Shown in pieces: positions 11,880-22,981 of a stretch of 64,000 bases of DNA. Below the pieces are notes generated by a model. The model did no database searches and had not been told where the DNA came from. It saw only the letters and a program-made list of their open reading frames with translations. Numbering within the stretch: position 1 is the stretch's first letter; every line of letters starts with the position of its first letter. The position numbers and the translations under genes are program-made. Source of the stretch: Abelmoschus esculentus (lineage: Eukaryota > Streptophyta > Magnoliopsida > Malvales > Malvaceae); NCBI GenBank assembly GCA_035048815.1, contig JAUCBN010000022.1, positions 16,286,501 through 16,350,500 on the forward strand, in the 5' to 3' direction.

Positions 11880-13262
11880 AATGAGTTCCTAAAAGGCAGT
11901 TATTTACTACTCTTCCTATGGTACTTTATGCATCTATCATACACCAACTTGAACCGAAATATAGACTCTTTGCTCAAATATTGAATATTCCATTATCATC
12001 ACTTACAAAGTCAATATTTATAGAGAATGCAGATATTTTTACATATTCTGTACATGCAAGAATATCTAGAGCAGAAGCGTCAGAGAAGCAGTGTTGCAGC
12101 CGAGGCAGAAGCAAGGCCGCGGCAGAATCCAGTGTGGCAGCACCAACAATGGAGGCGCGATGAAAGATAAAAATATAAAAAATATTCTGGAAGATGCAAC
12201 ACACCAATTGGACAAGGCTAGCGCGCTAAAAGCCCAATTCAAAGACTAAGCGGAAAAACCCTTCTAGAAGGCGGCAAAATTGGAAATACCAGATTCCTTG
12301 AAAAAGACTTGTTCCCTACTCCAAGTTAAAGTCTATTTAGGAAAGGTTTGCTCTAGGTTAAGACTATAAATACCCTAGTTGACCACATTGTCTAAGAGAG
12401 CCGATTTAGAGAAAGACGACTTAGAAAGAAACCCTTTTCCCTTTGAGCCAATCCTTCTCCCTAAGAATTATACTTAAGGATAATATGTTCTAAACTTCTT
12501 AGGGATAGGTGAAGGTTGTCGATATTAGTGAGAGGAGATTGATTCTTGTATTTTTGTTCTTATACAATAATAAAATCAAAGTTTGCTTATCCTATTGTCA
12601 TTCTTTGTTTTTGTATTCAAGCCCGAGAGGGAAGTTTGCAAGTAATCTATTTATCTAGCATCGAGAGGTATAGATTCACGAAAGGGATAAGTGCGGTGTT
12701 GTAGACACTAACTCGGCCTATACTTTTTTGGAGGCACCGGGAGATAGGTTAAGAGTTTCAGCAGCTAAAAGAAGTGTTGGTTTGGGTGGTGGTTATCTTT
12801 GATTTACGCCGAGAGGTATCGTCAAGAACTGGTCATCAACAACACTCTGACTCAGAGATGAGCTGAGTCACTTACGGACACTTTGCTGAACTTTAATACT
12901 TCTGCCCAAGAGCAATAGATTGTCGCGACAGAGGAACACCAATGTTGCCGAGGCAGTATTTGCAGTACTATCGAAGTAGTGTTGCGTGATTGCATTGGAC
13001 AAGAAGAAGATCAATTGAATCCACTAATTGACGCAACTGGATCCTACCCACTTTCTCTATAGTCATTCTCAACCTTTTTATTTTATGTTTTGTTATTTAA
13101 TTATTTAGTTAGATAAAACAAATCAACTTATTTGTGTTTTTATTTTATTTTCAGGAGCAAGGAAACAAAGGAAAACATATTAAGTATACCAATCCCTATG
13201 GAGACGATAAACGATATACTTATCATTTTATTACTTGACGACGTGTACAATTGTACTCAAAT
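11880..13262 (+). mobile_element. LTR-like segment apparently inserted in the LINE leader
   Basis: LINE-leader motifs (GGTAGCCGTAATT, CTTACCTTATCGGGT at about 11600-11670) reappear at about 13290-13370 after a segment of different composition. That segment has a promoter-like GACTATAAATACCCTAG near 12361, a polyadenylation-like ACAATAATAAAATCAAAG near 12563, and polypurine/pyrimidine stretches. This is what an LTR plus adjacent leader of a retrotransposon looks like. No second LTR copy, open frame or convincing target duplication was found, and both limits are approximate. Confidence 0.4.
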
Positions 13263-13740
13263 TGCGCTTATACCATGCCCATCATTGGTAGCTGTAATTA
13301 GTCCAATGGTTGGCCTTTGCCCGGATAAGGGGAGATTAACTTTCAGATTCTTTCCTTATCGGGTAGTGCTGAAGCATTCATGACTTTCATCATGTGTTCG
13401 TTGGGGACACAATTTAGGAAGGATAATATTCTCCTCTGCTGAGAATCATGGAAACTTTCCCGACATCAGTGCACTGATCAAAGAGATGTTAGGATCTACT
13501 CGTGGTGTGACCAGGCACAATGGTGTCACTTTGGTTTCAATGTTGGGTGCTATCTGTATCTCCGAAATTTTACTGGATTATTGCCTTTTTTGGGATCAAT
13601 GGTGTGGGGAAATTAATTTGAAGTTTTTACCCTGGTGGCCTGGTAATTTTGGGAAATTATCATCAAGAATTTTGCACCTCAATCAGACTATTGCTGCTTT
13701 GTCACCTAATTTCACTGTGAGTACTATTGTACGAAATACG

Positions 13741-14928
13741 ATGGAGATTGATCTTGTGAAGCAAACGGAATGCCTGCAATTCACGGAAGATGAACTTATC
13801 GACCTTGAAGAGCTAATAAATCTGGAAGAAGCTATTGAGGGAGAGGAAAAATAGGTTGTTGGAAAGCTTCTTTCTCCAAAAATAATTGATGGCTCAACCC
13901 TCATCAGAGTGTACTTTTCGGTGTGGAAAGAACATCCACTTGAAGATGCCAGTTCTCTTGGCCCAAACATGTTCCTGTTCAAATTTAAGAAGCTGGATGA
14001 TAAGGAATTTGTCCTTGGACGATGCCCTTGGATGTTTGATGGAGAACTCTTATCCCTTAAATCGTTTGATCGCCTGCTCAGCCCCAAGGACTATGATTTC
14101 AGCCCACTTCCGATCTGGATCCGAATTTATGATGTGCCACTGGGATTCATGTCAAGCAAAGCTAGTGAGGCAATTGGGAAAAGATTTGGTAAAAGCATTG
14201 CGATAGATCTGAGAGATGGTGATGGGTCTACTAGAGAATATCTACGAGTAAGGGTGGAAATTGACTGTTCTAAGCCACTCAAGCGTTGCATCAACTTGGG
14301 TGATAATAAGAAGTCTGGCAAGCCACGAATTTGCATGGCAAAGTACGAAAGATTACCAAAATTCTGCTTTCTCTGTGGAATAATTGGTCATGAACACCAG
14401 CTTTTTCCCGACTCAGTTTAGGGTGCGACATAATCCTTTCAATTTGGTGATTGGTTGAGAGTTGAACAGAACAAGCCCCTTGGTGCTAATAGAAAGAAGG
14501 TAAAACCAGACATTGTGTTCACCAAGGGTGCTAAAAGCTTAATTGGTGAATCCTCTGTATCTGGTGGGTCTATGAGAAGAATGGTTATTGCAGAAATAGG
14601 GGATAAGGAAGCAGAAACAGGGGGTAAGGAATCTGGAAAGGCTACACTAAACACCTCACATGATGAGCGTGATGAGCGTGAGAACAGCCTTGTTGATACG
14701 TTGAACCAACAAAAGCTTTCTGCCACTAAGGGAGCTAAATCAAAAAGTGTCAAACGATCGTTTAAAGGAAAGCTGAATGGTAGTTGCTCAAAGAAATCAA
14801 AAAAGGACAAGGTTGTGCTGAAATCTTGTTCGCCTATAGAAGAAGTTGAAGCTAGTCATGAGGTAGTGCCACCTCTTAAGACATTTTCATCGGTGAAGGC
14901 TGGAGACCAGCCCTGCTGGGAGCAATGA
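13741..14928 (+). pseudogene. LINE ORF1 (DUF4283/zinc-knuckle nucleic-acid-binding protein)
   Basis: This is one frame of 396 codons from ATG 13741 to TGA 14926-14928, broken by in-frame TAG at 13852, TAG at 14419 and TAA at 14431. After a short acidic start comes a plant LINE ORF1 (DUF4283-like) domain with the typical GPNMFLFKF, VLGRCPWMFDGELLSL and PIWIRIYDVPLGF stretches. A zinc knuckle CFLCGIIGH follows near 14369-14400. The knuckle reads C-x2-C-x4-H-x4-F, so the last cysteine has been lost to Phe. The C-terminal third is lysine-rich. In plant LINEs this protein binds element RNA and packages it. The stop overlaps the ORF2 start as ATGA. Confidence 0.85.
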
Positions 14929-17900
14929 AAATCGTAGTTTGGAACTGCCGAGGCCTGGGAAACCCTGGGACAGTTCAAGCTTTGTCAAGGTATGTTGCCT
15001 TGAATGATCCCGATCTGATTTTCCTTAGTGAAACTCGGATGTTAAAGAATAAAGTTGATGGTATTAGAAGAAGATTGTATATGATGGGTTGCCTGGATGT
15101 GGAGAGACAAGTGAATTGTGTGGGCTTGATGTTGCTTTGGAAGGATAGTCTGAAAGTTGATTTGTTCTCTTTTTCGAAGTCACATATTGATGTTGAAGTT
15201 ACCCAAGGTGCATCCAAATTTCGTTTTACTGGAATGTATGGTTCTTATGATCGTGCGAGAAAACAAAGTGATTGGGAGCTCCTTGATAGACTCAGAAATG
15301 AATCTAATTTGCCTTGGTTACTTGGAGGTGATCTTAACGATATTCTTTCGTCAAGTGAAAGGGCTGGAGGGAGACGAAAACCGAGGGCGAAAATAGAGGC
15401 TTTCCGAGATGCTCTGGATAGAAATGGTCTCTGGGATATTCGACCTTCCAAAGGCTGGTTTACGTGGCACCAAGGGGCTGTGACCAGCACACATATTAAA
15501 CAGAGACTTGACCGTTTTGTGGCTTCTGTCCCATGGCTAAATTTATGCAACAATTGTGAGATTATCACTGAATACCAAACGGTGTCAGATCATTGCCTCC
15601 TCTTGCTGAACACAGAAGGCAGACAAACGAATGTGGCCAAACATGGGGACTATTTTAAGTTTCACGAGTGTTGGACAAATGAAGAGGATTGTGCGCAGAT
15701 TGTGGCTAATTGCTGGAGTGACCCAGATGTCTCTGCACTGCAAAAGTTAAAAATTGTGGGAGATAACCTTGGGTAGTGGCAATCTAAGAGAAGAAAGGAC
15801 TCTTTGTATCAACGGAAGAAAATTCAAAAAAGAATAGAGTCTCTTTTGGAGTAGGACATATCAGATGCAAGAATTGGGGAGCTGAATGAGTTGAAAAAGG
15901 AGTTGAAAACCCTCTTAGACAAGAAGGAGATTTATTGGAAGTAGAGGTCTCAAGTTAAGTGGCTGAAAGAAGGAGACCGCAACACTGGTTTCTTTTATAC
16001 GAGGGCGAGTAACCGGAAGAAAAAGAATCTTATTAAAAGAATTGATGATAAAGAAGGGAATTGGGTGGAAGGTGTGGAAGGTATCTTTGATGTGGCGAGA
16101 GATTTCTACTCAAATCTCTTCCAGTCCAACATGGGCACAGCCTCCGATAGGATTCTTCATGCGATCGATACTTGTATCACCCCGGAAATAAACAGAAGGC
16201 TTTATATGGATTTCACGGGGGATGAAATAAAGAGAGCCTTTTTTCAAATTCATCTAAATAAGGCTCCAGGTATTGATGGTTTTCCTACTTTATTTTATCA
16301 TAAATTTTGGTCGACTATTCATGTGGAAATATCTAAGGTGAATCAAACGGTCCTCGTGCTTATACCAAAAATCGATAATCCGACACTCATGAAGCATTTT
16401 AGGCCGATCAGTTTGTGCATTGTCATCTACAAGACATGCTCAAAAGTCTTGGTCAATCGCTTGAAATCAGTTTTGTCTCTATGTATTGCAGAGAATCAGA
16501 GTGCTTTTATTGGGGGTAGATTAATTTCGGATAATGTAGTGGTCGCTCATGAGTTGTTCCACTACTTAAAAGATGCAAAGAATGGCCCTAACAAAGGTGT
16601 TGCAATTAAGCTTGACATGGAAAAAGCTTATGATCGGGTAAAGTGGCACTTCCTCTCTGATGTTATGGCTAGAATGGGCTTCGATGTGAGATGGACTGAT
16701 TTGGTGATGTCCTGTGTTACCTTTGTTTCATTCTGCTTCAGAATTAATGGCGTGCTGACTGAATCTTTCTGACCCTCAAGAGGACTAAAGGCAAGGGGAC
16801 CCTTTATCCCCATACCTTTTCCTATTCTGCACGCAAGGACCATCAACACTACTTTTGAAGGGGCAACAAAATGGAAATATCAGGGGAATTAGAGCGAGTC
16901 GGAATGGCCCAAGAGTGAACCATTTTTGTATGCGGATGACTATCTCTTGTTTATCAAGAACTCTGTCACAGAAGCATCTAATTTGATCAATGTGTTGAAT
17001 GTTTATGAGGAATCCTCGGGATAAAAGGTTTATGCTGAGAAGTCGACCATCTATTTTAGCAAGGGTATGAGTGAACAAAGCAAGACTGAAATCAAGGCCA
17101 CCCTTGGTATGGACGAGTGCGAGACCATTGGGCAATACCTTAGTTTGCCACTAATCATGGGGAAAAACAAGATAGAAGCCTTTGGTTTCTTGGATGAGAA
17201 GGTTGAGAAAAGAATGTGTAACTGGACCAAGAATTTGCTCTCTTTTGGTGGTCGGGGAGTGCTCATCAAGTCTGTGGCCCAATCAATTTTGGCATATGCT
17301 ATGTCGTGTTTTCTGCTGCCGGATTATATCATTGATCCTATGCTCACTACAGTAAGAAACCTTTGGTGGTAGGGCAAGAAGGATGAAAGAGGGTGAACTC
17401 ATGTGGCTTGGCATAATATCTGCAAGCCGAAGCAAATGGGTGGCTTGGGTTTTCGTGACCTGAAACTATTCAACATTTCTCTACTTGATAAACAGGTCTG
17501 GAGACTGATGTGCAACAAGGATTCTTTGTGCTTTAAGATGCTGTCGGCTAAATACTTCCCTCATGGGAATATTCTTGATGCGAAACATGGGGAAAAATCC
17601 TCTTTCATTTGGAGCAGCATTTTCAAGGCAAAGAAGGCTGTAAAGGAGGGATTTCACTGGAAGCTCGAGCATAATAGCATGTTTAAAGTTTTCCAAGATA
17701 GATGGGGTGGTACAGAGCCCATTCTGTTGGAAAGGAATTACTTAGATAATCAATTTGACCCGATAAAGTGTGGGGAATTCATGATTCTGGATATGGTAGC
17801 ATGGAATGTGGTTCTGATTAATCATATCTTCTCGGATAAGGACGCTCAATTAATCTGCAGATGCCCCATTGCCCCAAATTCAGAGGATATGCTCATTTGG

Positions 17901-18885
17901 GGACACCATTCTTCGGGAAGTTACATTACCCGTTCTGGATATAATTGGTTGCAGTTACAAAATCACGAGGTGAAGGGCCCTGATGCAATTTGGAAGGCCA
18001 TTGCCAAGCTTCCTACTCTGCCATGAATCTGAATCTTTGGGTGGAGATTATGTCACGATGCACTTCCTTTTGGGAAAAAACTTGCTGCTGGAATTGGAAA
18101 CGGTCAGTGTCAAATGTGCAACACTGAAATTGAATCAGGTATTCATGCCTTCAGGGATTGTCAAAAAGTCCATGAGGCTTTCGATCTCTGTATGCTTTTT
18201 GGGCATCTTCCTCAGAGATCTTTTTCGAGTTGTAAAGTTTGGTTAGAAACCTGTTTGAAGTCTTTGGAGAAGGAACAATTTATCCTTTTGATTATTTTGC
18301 TATGGAATCTGTGGAACCGGAGGAACAAAGTTATTCATGAAGGTAAACTCGTTCCTGCTAGATCAGTGGTAGAGTATGCACAACTGATTGCATTGGACTA
18401 TGCGGAAGTGCAGGAGCTTACAGTCCCTTCGATCCATTGCATCGAACTATGCGTCAGTGTAGGAGCAACTAGTTGGAATTGTTGGCCGAAACTCCCATGG
18501 CTTGGTCCTTGATGCAAGAGCGCAAAAGCTTAGTAGGGCGCATACTGCTGAGACTGCTGAAGCTTGTGCCTTTACCTTAGGAATCTAGGTGGCAGTTGAG
18601 AATGATTGGCATAATGTGGTGATTAAAGGTGACTCGATGGTTGTCATCAACAAGCTGAATATGGAGGCACTTGATAGATCGATTATTGCCTCACATTTGT
18701 CTGAAGCTTTTTCAATACTCTTTGCCTTGGTCGATTTCAAAGTTGCTCATATTGGATGGGTCGCTAATAGAGTTGCGCATTCGCCTGCACATTGGGCTCT
18801 TAATTGTGATGATCCTTTCATTTTCTCCGAGGTTATTCCGGATTATATATCAAACCTTGTAATCGATGATGCCATTTATGGCTAA
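14925..18885 (+). pseudogene. LINE ORF2 (endonuclease, reverse transcriptase, RNase H)
   Basis: ORF2 begins at ATG 14925, overlapping the ORF1 stop. An APE-type endonuclease comes first: WNCRGLG (Asn7), LSET (Glu36), LLGGDLND, and SDH near residue 219. Reverse transcriptase follows: KAPGIDGFP near 16260, the PISLC motif near 16390, LDMEKAYDRV near 16610 and the catalytic YADD at 16929-16940. A zf-RVT cysteine domain is near 17990-18170 and an RNase H domain (IKGDS, NRVAH) lies at about 18460-18885. Nearly all stays in one frame to about 18450, then shifts to +1. Stops lie at 15774, 15852, 15942, 16770, 16890, 17022, 17370, 17394, 18024 and 18030. Small deletions are apparent near 16320-16340 (between KFWSTI and VNQTVLVLIPK) and 16780. 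It is inactive although its catalytic residues remain legible. Confidence 0.9.
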
Positions 18886-18917
18886 GTGAAATACAATCCA
18901 AATATTTCAATAAAAAA

Positions 18918-18940
18918 CTATGTCTCCTATTGATTTTTTT
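18918..18940. repeat. LINE target-site duplication, 3' copy
   Basis: Identical to 9302-9324 over 23 bases and placed directly after the short A-tail of the LINE. Confidence 0.9.
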
Positions 18941-19160
18941 AAAATTTGAATTTTAAACGCTAAACTCTACATTCTAAAAATACATCATACCCTAATTCAC
19001 TAAACCCTAACCACAACCCTTAATCTTCAACTCTAAACCGTATACCTTAAATCCTCTAATTTGAAGCGGAAACACAAATAAAGGCATGGGAAAGAGGTAG
19101 ACGATTTTCACCCTGAGAATTGAAGTTAGAGTTGTTCTGATCAAGATGCTGAAACTGAGC
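18941..19160. other. Degenerate CTAAACCCTAA-rich DNA
   Basis: Scattered CCCTAA/CTAAACC motifs give a telomere-like look without any regular array. Similar text, including a shared GTAGACGATTT-CACC tail, occurs at about 62090-62240, so this is a dispersed repeat rather than a telomere. Confidence 0.4.
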
Positions 19161-19360
19161 TCAAGCAACTAATGACATTCTTACATGAGCATGATTTTGT
19201 GGATTATTTTGATTCTCAGCTACCAAGCTCTCGCCTTTCATTCTATGACAAGTTTGGCATTCCCTACAAATTGTTGCACATCTTGGCATGTTCACTTCCG
19301 ATAGTTCTTTACAAAACGTCGAAAAATCTTATTAATTTTGGTATGTCCCCTTACGTATGA
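19160..19360 (+). pseudogene. Unidentified short coding-like fragment
   Basis: An open frame of 62 codons from ATG 19172 (and open a little upstream) gives a protein-like stretch, TFLHEHDFVDYFDSQLPSS, with balanced composition unlike the AT-rich surroundings. It ends soon after a stretch with a possible hydrophobic segment (LLHILACSLPIVLY). I do not recognise the family. It may be an exon remnant of a displaced host gene or part of an unknown element. Confidence 0.25.
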
Positions 19361-19489
19361 ATTATGAAACTCTCGTAATAAAAGTGATCTTTGTAGCGAT
19401 GTAAAAATCTCACTACAGAGTCGTTTCTAGGGTGAGCCATAAGAGCGACGATCTAGGCCTACTCCTATAAAGGACCTCTAATTTTATTT

Positions 19490-20200
19490 TTCTTTTAAAT
19501 ATATTAAATTTTATTTTTTAATATTTATTATTAAAATTTAAGTTTTAATATTTATTATTATAAGTTAATTATTATTTTTTTAATACTTATTATTATGAGT
19601 TTATTTTTTAGTGCTTGTTATTATAGTATCAATTTTTTTAATATATTTTATTAGGCATACTATTAAAATTCATTTTTTAATATTTTTTTATCATGATTTT
19701 TAAATCTCAACTTTTTATAATGCTTGTTGTTAGGGGAATATCTTTTACTAAACTTATTATTAGAGGTCTACTCTAAAAAAATTATTTAATATTTTTTAAT
19801 ATATACTATTAAAATTTATTTATTTTCGTTGTTTGTTATTAGAATCACGATTTTTTCTTATACTTGTTACTAGGAGTCTAATTTTAAAATTTATTTTTTT
19901 GATATTTATTATAAGAGATCTATTTTTTCAATATATTTATTATTAGGATCCAATTTTTCCTAATACTTACACAAGAAGTCTATTTTTCAATAATTATTGT
20001 TAGGACTATAGTTTTTCAATATTTGTTATTACATGTTAGATTTTCCATAATATTTTTTATTAGAAGTTTACTCTTAATATTTATTTTTCCCATATTTATT
20101 ATTAAAGACTAATTTTTTATCAATACTTGCTATTAGGGGACTAATTTTTTTCTAATATTTGATAGTGGACATATACTTAATTTAATTTTATCAATACTTC
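19490..20200. repeat. Degenerate minisatellite
   Basis: A loose unit of roughly 35-50 bp recurs about fifteen times: AATAYTTRTTATTAGG followed by an ANTCTAATTTTT-like tail. The units are very diverged and variable in length. No coding content. Confidence 0.55.
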
Positions 20201-20231
20201 TTATTAGAAAATGTAAAACTAAAATTTATTT

Positions 20232-22870
20232 TGATATAACAAATTAGTTAAAAGACTATTTTGAAATAAAATTTTAAGTCCTTAGTCAAACCAATAATAT
20301 AAAAACAAGTTTCTAAGTGTTTTTGTTACTGGTGTTTCAATACCATCAAAAATTGTTCGAAACCTAGCTTAAATTTTCGATGAATGCTCTCGAGTTTTAC
20401 CAGGCGTTTCGATACGCGTAAAACTGGTTTCGAAATGGTCTTTAAATTTTTAATTAAAATCTTCAAGTTTTAACAGACGTTTCGAAACGACCCTAAGGGC
20501 ATTTCGGTACATTTTGAATCTGCCAAGTTTGGTTTCGAAATACTTAAATTTAGTATTGAAACAGGCGTTTCGATACAACCATTGGCTGTTTCGATATAGT
20601 CCTGTATTTAATGAAATTTAATTAAAATTTCAAGGCATTTCGATACAGCCATTGGCTATTTCGATACGGTCTTGTATTTAATGAAATTCAATTAAAATTT
20701 CAAGGCGTTTCCATACGTCTTGTCATCATTTCGATATCGATCAACTTTTCCCAACCGTTATTTCAGATTTAAATATTTTGACCGTTGTTTGATATGTGAA
20801 AATCAAAAGTTGGTTGAATCGTTTCAAAACGGCCCAATAGGCGTTTCGATACCAATGTTCACAGTTTCAAAATGTTGCAATACAACCCTCAAGCTATTTC
20901 GATAAACCCCTATTTTAAGGACTAACCATTTCGATACCATGATATATAGTTTCGAAACCCCTTTAATAAATATACAACATCTCTTTCTATTTTTATACCG
21001 TTTCAAAATAGGTAGCCCGTGTTTCAATACCGATTATTGTTGAGGTACATTTATGGTGAGAAGATGAAGCTCTAACGTCTATAATTACATTCTCAACAAC
21101 CACAAAGGTTATAATTCAATGAAAAGGTATAAAATCAAGCATTTCAAGCAGCAACAACAACTATTGAACCTCAAGAAAACATTCAAGCAATCTAATCCAA
21201 CTCATAGCACATATTGTCAAATTCTTGTCACTCAACTCTTGTACTTTATTTCAATTTTTTGTATTTGAGTTTGGGGAGTGATTCACTTATAATTAGGGAA
21301 AATAACAGTTTGAGAGACATTTTTATTGCTTTATTTTTCTTGTAAATATTGTGAGGTAAAAGTTAATCTTTGGGTAGAAAAATTAACTTAATTATAAAGG
21401 TTATCTCTTGAACCTAGAAAAAGGTTGAATTCTTAGTGAATTGGTTAGAAAATCCTTAGTGAGAGCTAAGGTAGTGGATGTAGAGCTTGTTCTGAAGCTT
21501 GAACCACTATAATTCTTGAGTCCTCAAATTTCTTCATTTTCACCACCTAACTAACGAACTCGTCAATCAGGTCACCCAACTTTGAAACACTACCTATTTG
21601 GGTCACCGCCGTTAAAATCCTGACAGAAAAATTAATGGTGATGACGTGTCATCACCCAATTGGATGATTTATTTTATTTATTAGTTTATTTTTATTAAAT
21701 ATTTATTATATATTACTCTCCAATCAGGTGGTGACACGTGTCACCACCTGGTTGGTGAGATAGTTGAAGGGAAGAAATAAAATCTAAAAGATTTAAGAAG
21801 GTTGGGAGTTGAAACCATGACCTTCAAGTAAAAGAGTAACACCCAAACCACTTGGCCCAAACCATTTGTTTGTCATGAATCACAATACATGTTATTTAAG
21901 GATTACTTTGTTGGTGAAAAGTAAAGAGTGTAAAATAAAATTAACGGATTTAAAATTGATTGTTATTCGAATTAAAATATTTGAATATTTCATATTTAAA
22001 ATAAAATAATTGTCTATTTAACATTCAAATCAAATTTATTAAATATTTTGATTCGAATATTAAATATTTTTATATTATGACTTAATATTTTAATGATTTA
22101 AATATTTGTGAATATAACATTCGAATCAAATTCAAATATTTTAACTATTATTTTAATTATTATTTAACATACGAATGTTATTTAAAACATAGGAATGTTA
22201 AATAATTGTTAAAATATTGGAATTTGATTCGAATATTTAAAACATCAAATTTGATTCGAATCAAAATATTCAAATCAAAATATATAATAAATTTGATTTA
22301 AATGTTAAATACACAATTATTTTTTTTAAATATTAGATATTCAAATATTTTAATTCGAATAATAATCCATTTTAAATCCGTTAATTTCATTTTATACTCT
22401 TTATTTTTCACCAACAAAATAATCCTTAAATAACATGTATTGTGATTTATGACAAACAAATGGTTCTAGCCTAGTGGCTTGGGCATTACTCTTTCACTTA
22501 AAGGTCATGGGTTCAACTTTTAACCTTCTCAAATTTTTCAGATTTTATTTCTTCCCTTCAACTCTTGAGTAATATATAATAAATAATTAATAAAAATAAA
22601 TAATAAATAAAGTACATGAATTAAATGTGTAATTTTACAGATTTTAATTAAACAGCCACGTCACCACCGTTAACTTTTCTATTAGGATTTTAACGGCAGT
22701 GACCCAAATAGGTAGGATTTTAAAGTTGGGTGACTTGATTGATGAGTTCGTTAGCTGGGTGGCCAAAATAGGTATCCCCAATTAGTTGGGTGATTACTGG
22801 GGCAGTTTACCCTAATTTTATTTGTCAATTCACCCCCTCTAGGTCAATCTAATCATTTAATCAACTTAAT
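20232..22870 (+). repeat. 5' LTR of the truncated Copia, interrupted by a foldback
   Basis: It aligns with the solo LTR at 31157-32283 through TTTTTAAGTCCTTA-GTCAA, AGCATTTCAAGCA, GAATTCTTAGTGAATTGGTT and CACCCCC. TATA box GTATAAAATCAAG is near 21128. The first half contains over a dozen TTTCGATAC/GTTTCGAAA copies. The foldback at 21537-22812 splits it near its 3' end. Its inferred end (AATA just before ATTGGTATCAGAGC) appears mutated from the usual CA. Confidence 0.75.
21537..22812. mobile_element. 1.28-kb foldback element inside the Copia LTR
   Basis: The two halves are reverse complements over about 600 bp each. Mirrored markers include ACGAACTCGTCAATCAGGTCACCC at the outside, ACAAACAAATGGTT with its complement, and ACATGTTATTTAAGGATTA with its complement. 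The right end finishes GCAGTTTACCC. The left tip is missing its last 30 or so bases. Terminal sequences are those of the 274-bp element at 1507-1780, so the two belong to one family. It encodes nothing. Confidence 0.88.
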
Positions 22871-22981
22871 AATTGGTATCAGAGCTAGATCTCTAAAGGG
22901 ACCAACATCCCCCAAAGAAGATCCAAGAAGTGTTGATCATCTTAACTAGTAAAAAATAACCTCTACTTCCGGACAAGGATT

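Larger units (their letters stand above)
9325..18917 (+). mobile_element. Full-length decayed LINE (non-LTR retrotransposon)
   Basis: A perfect 23-bp direct repeat (9302-9324 and 18918-18940, beginning CTATGTCTCCTATTG and ending in seven Ts) flanks the element as a target-site duplication. The 3' end is AATAAAAAA, a short A-tail. The order is: a long 5' region (9325-13740) with a 141-bp tandem array and an apparent nested insertion; ORF1 (13741-14928); ORF2 (14925-18885); and a 3' UTR of only about 30 bp. A length of 9.6 kb is large for a plant LINE because of the 5' region and insertion. Many stops show that it is dead. Confidence 0.9.

Noticed and set aside
18960..19080. Telomeric repeat (CCCTAAA)n
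   Set aside because: Motifs are scattered and irregular, with no tandem array. The same text recurs at 62.1 and 63.4 kb as a dispersed repeat.
22871..22883. tRNA gene suggested by TTGGTATCAGAGC
   Set aside because: Only the part complementary to the tRNA-Met 3' end is present; it is the retrotransposon primer-binding site.
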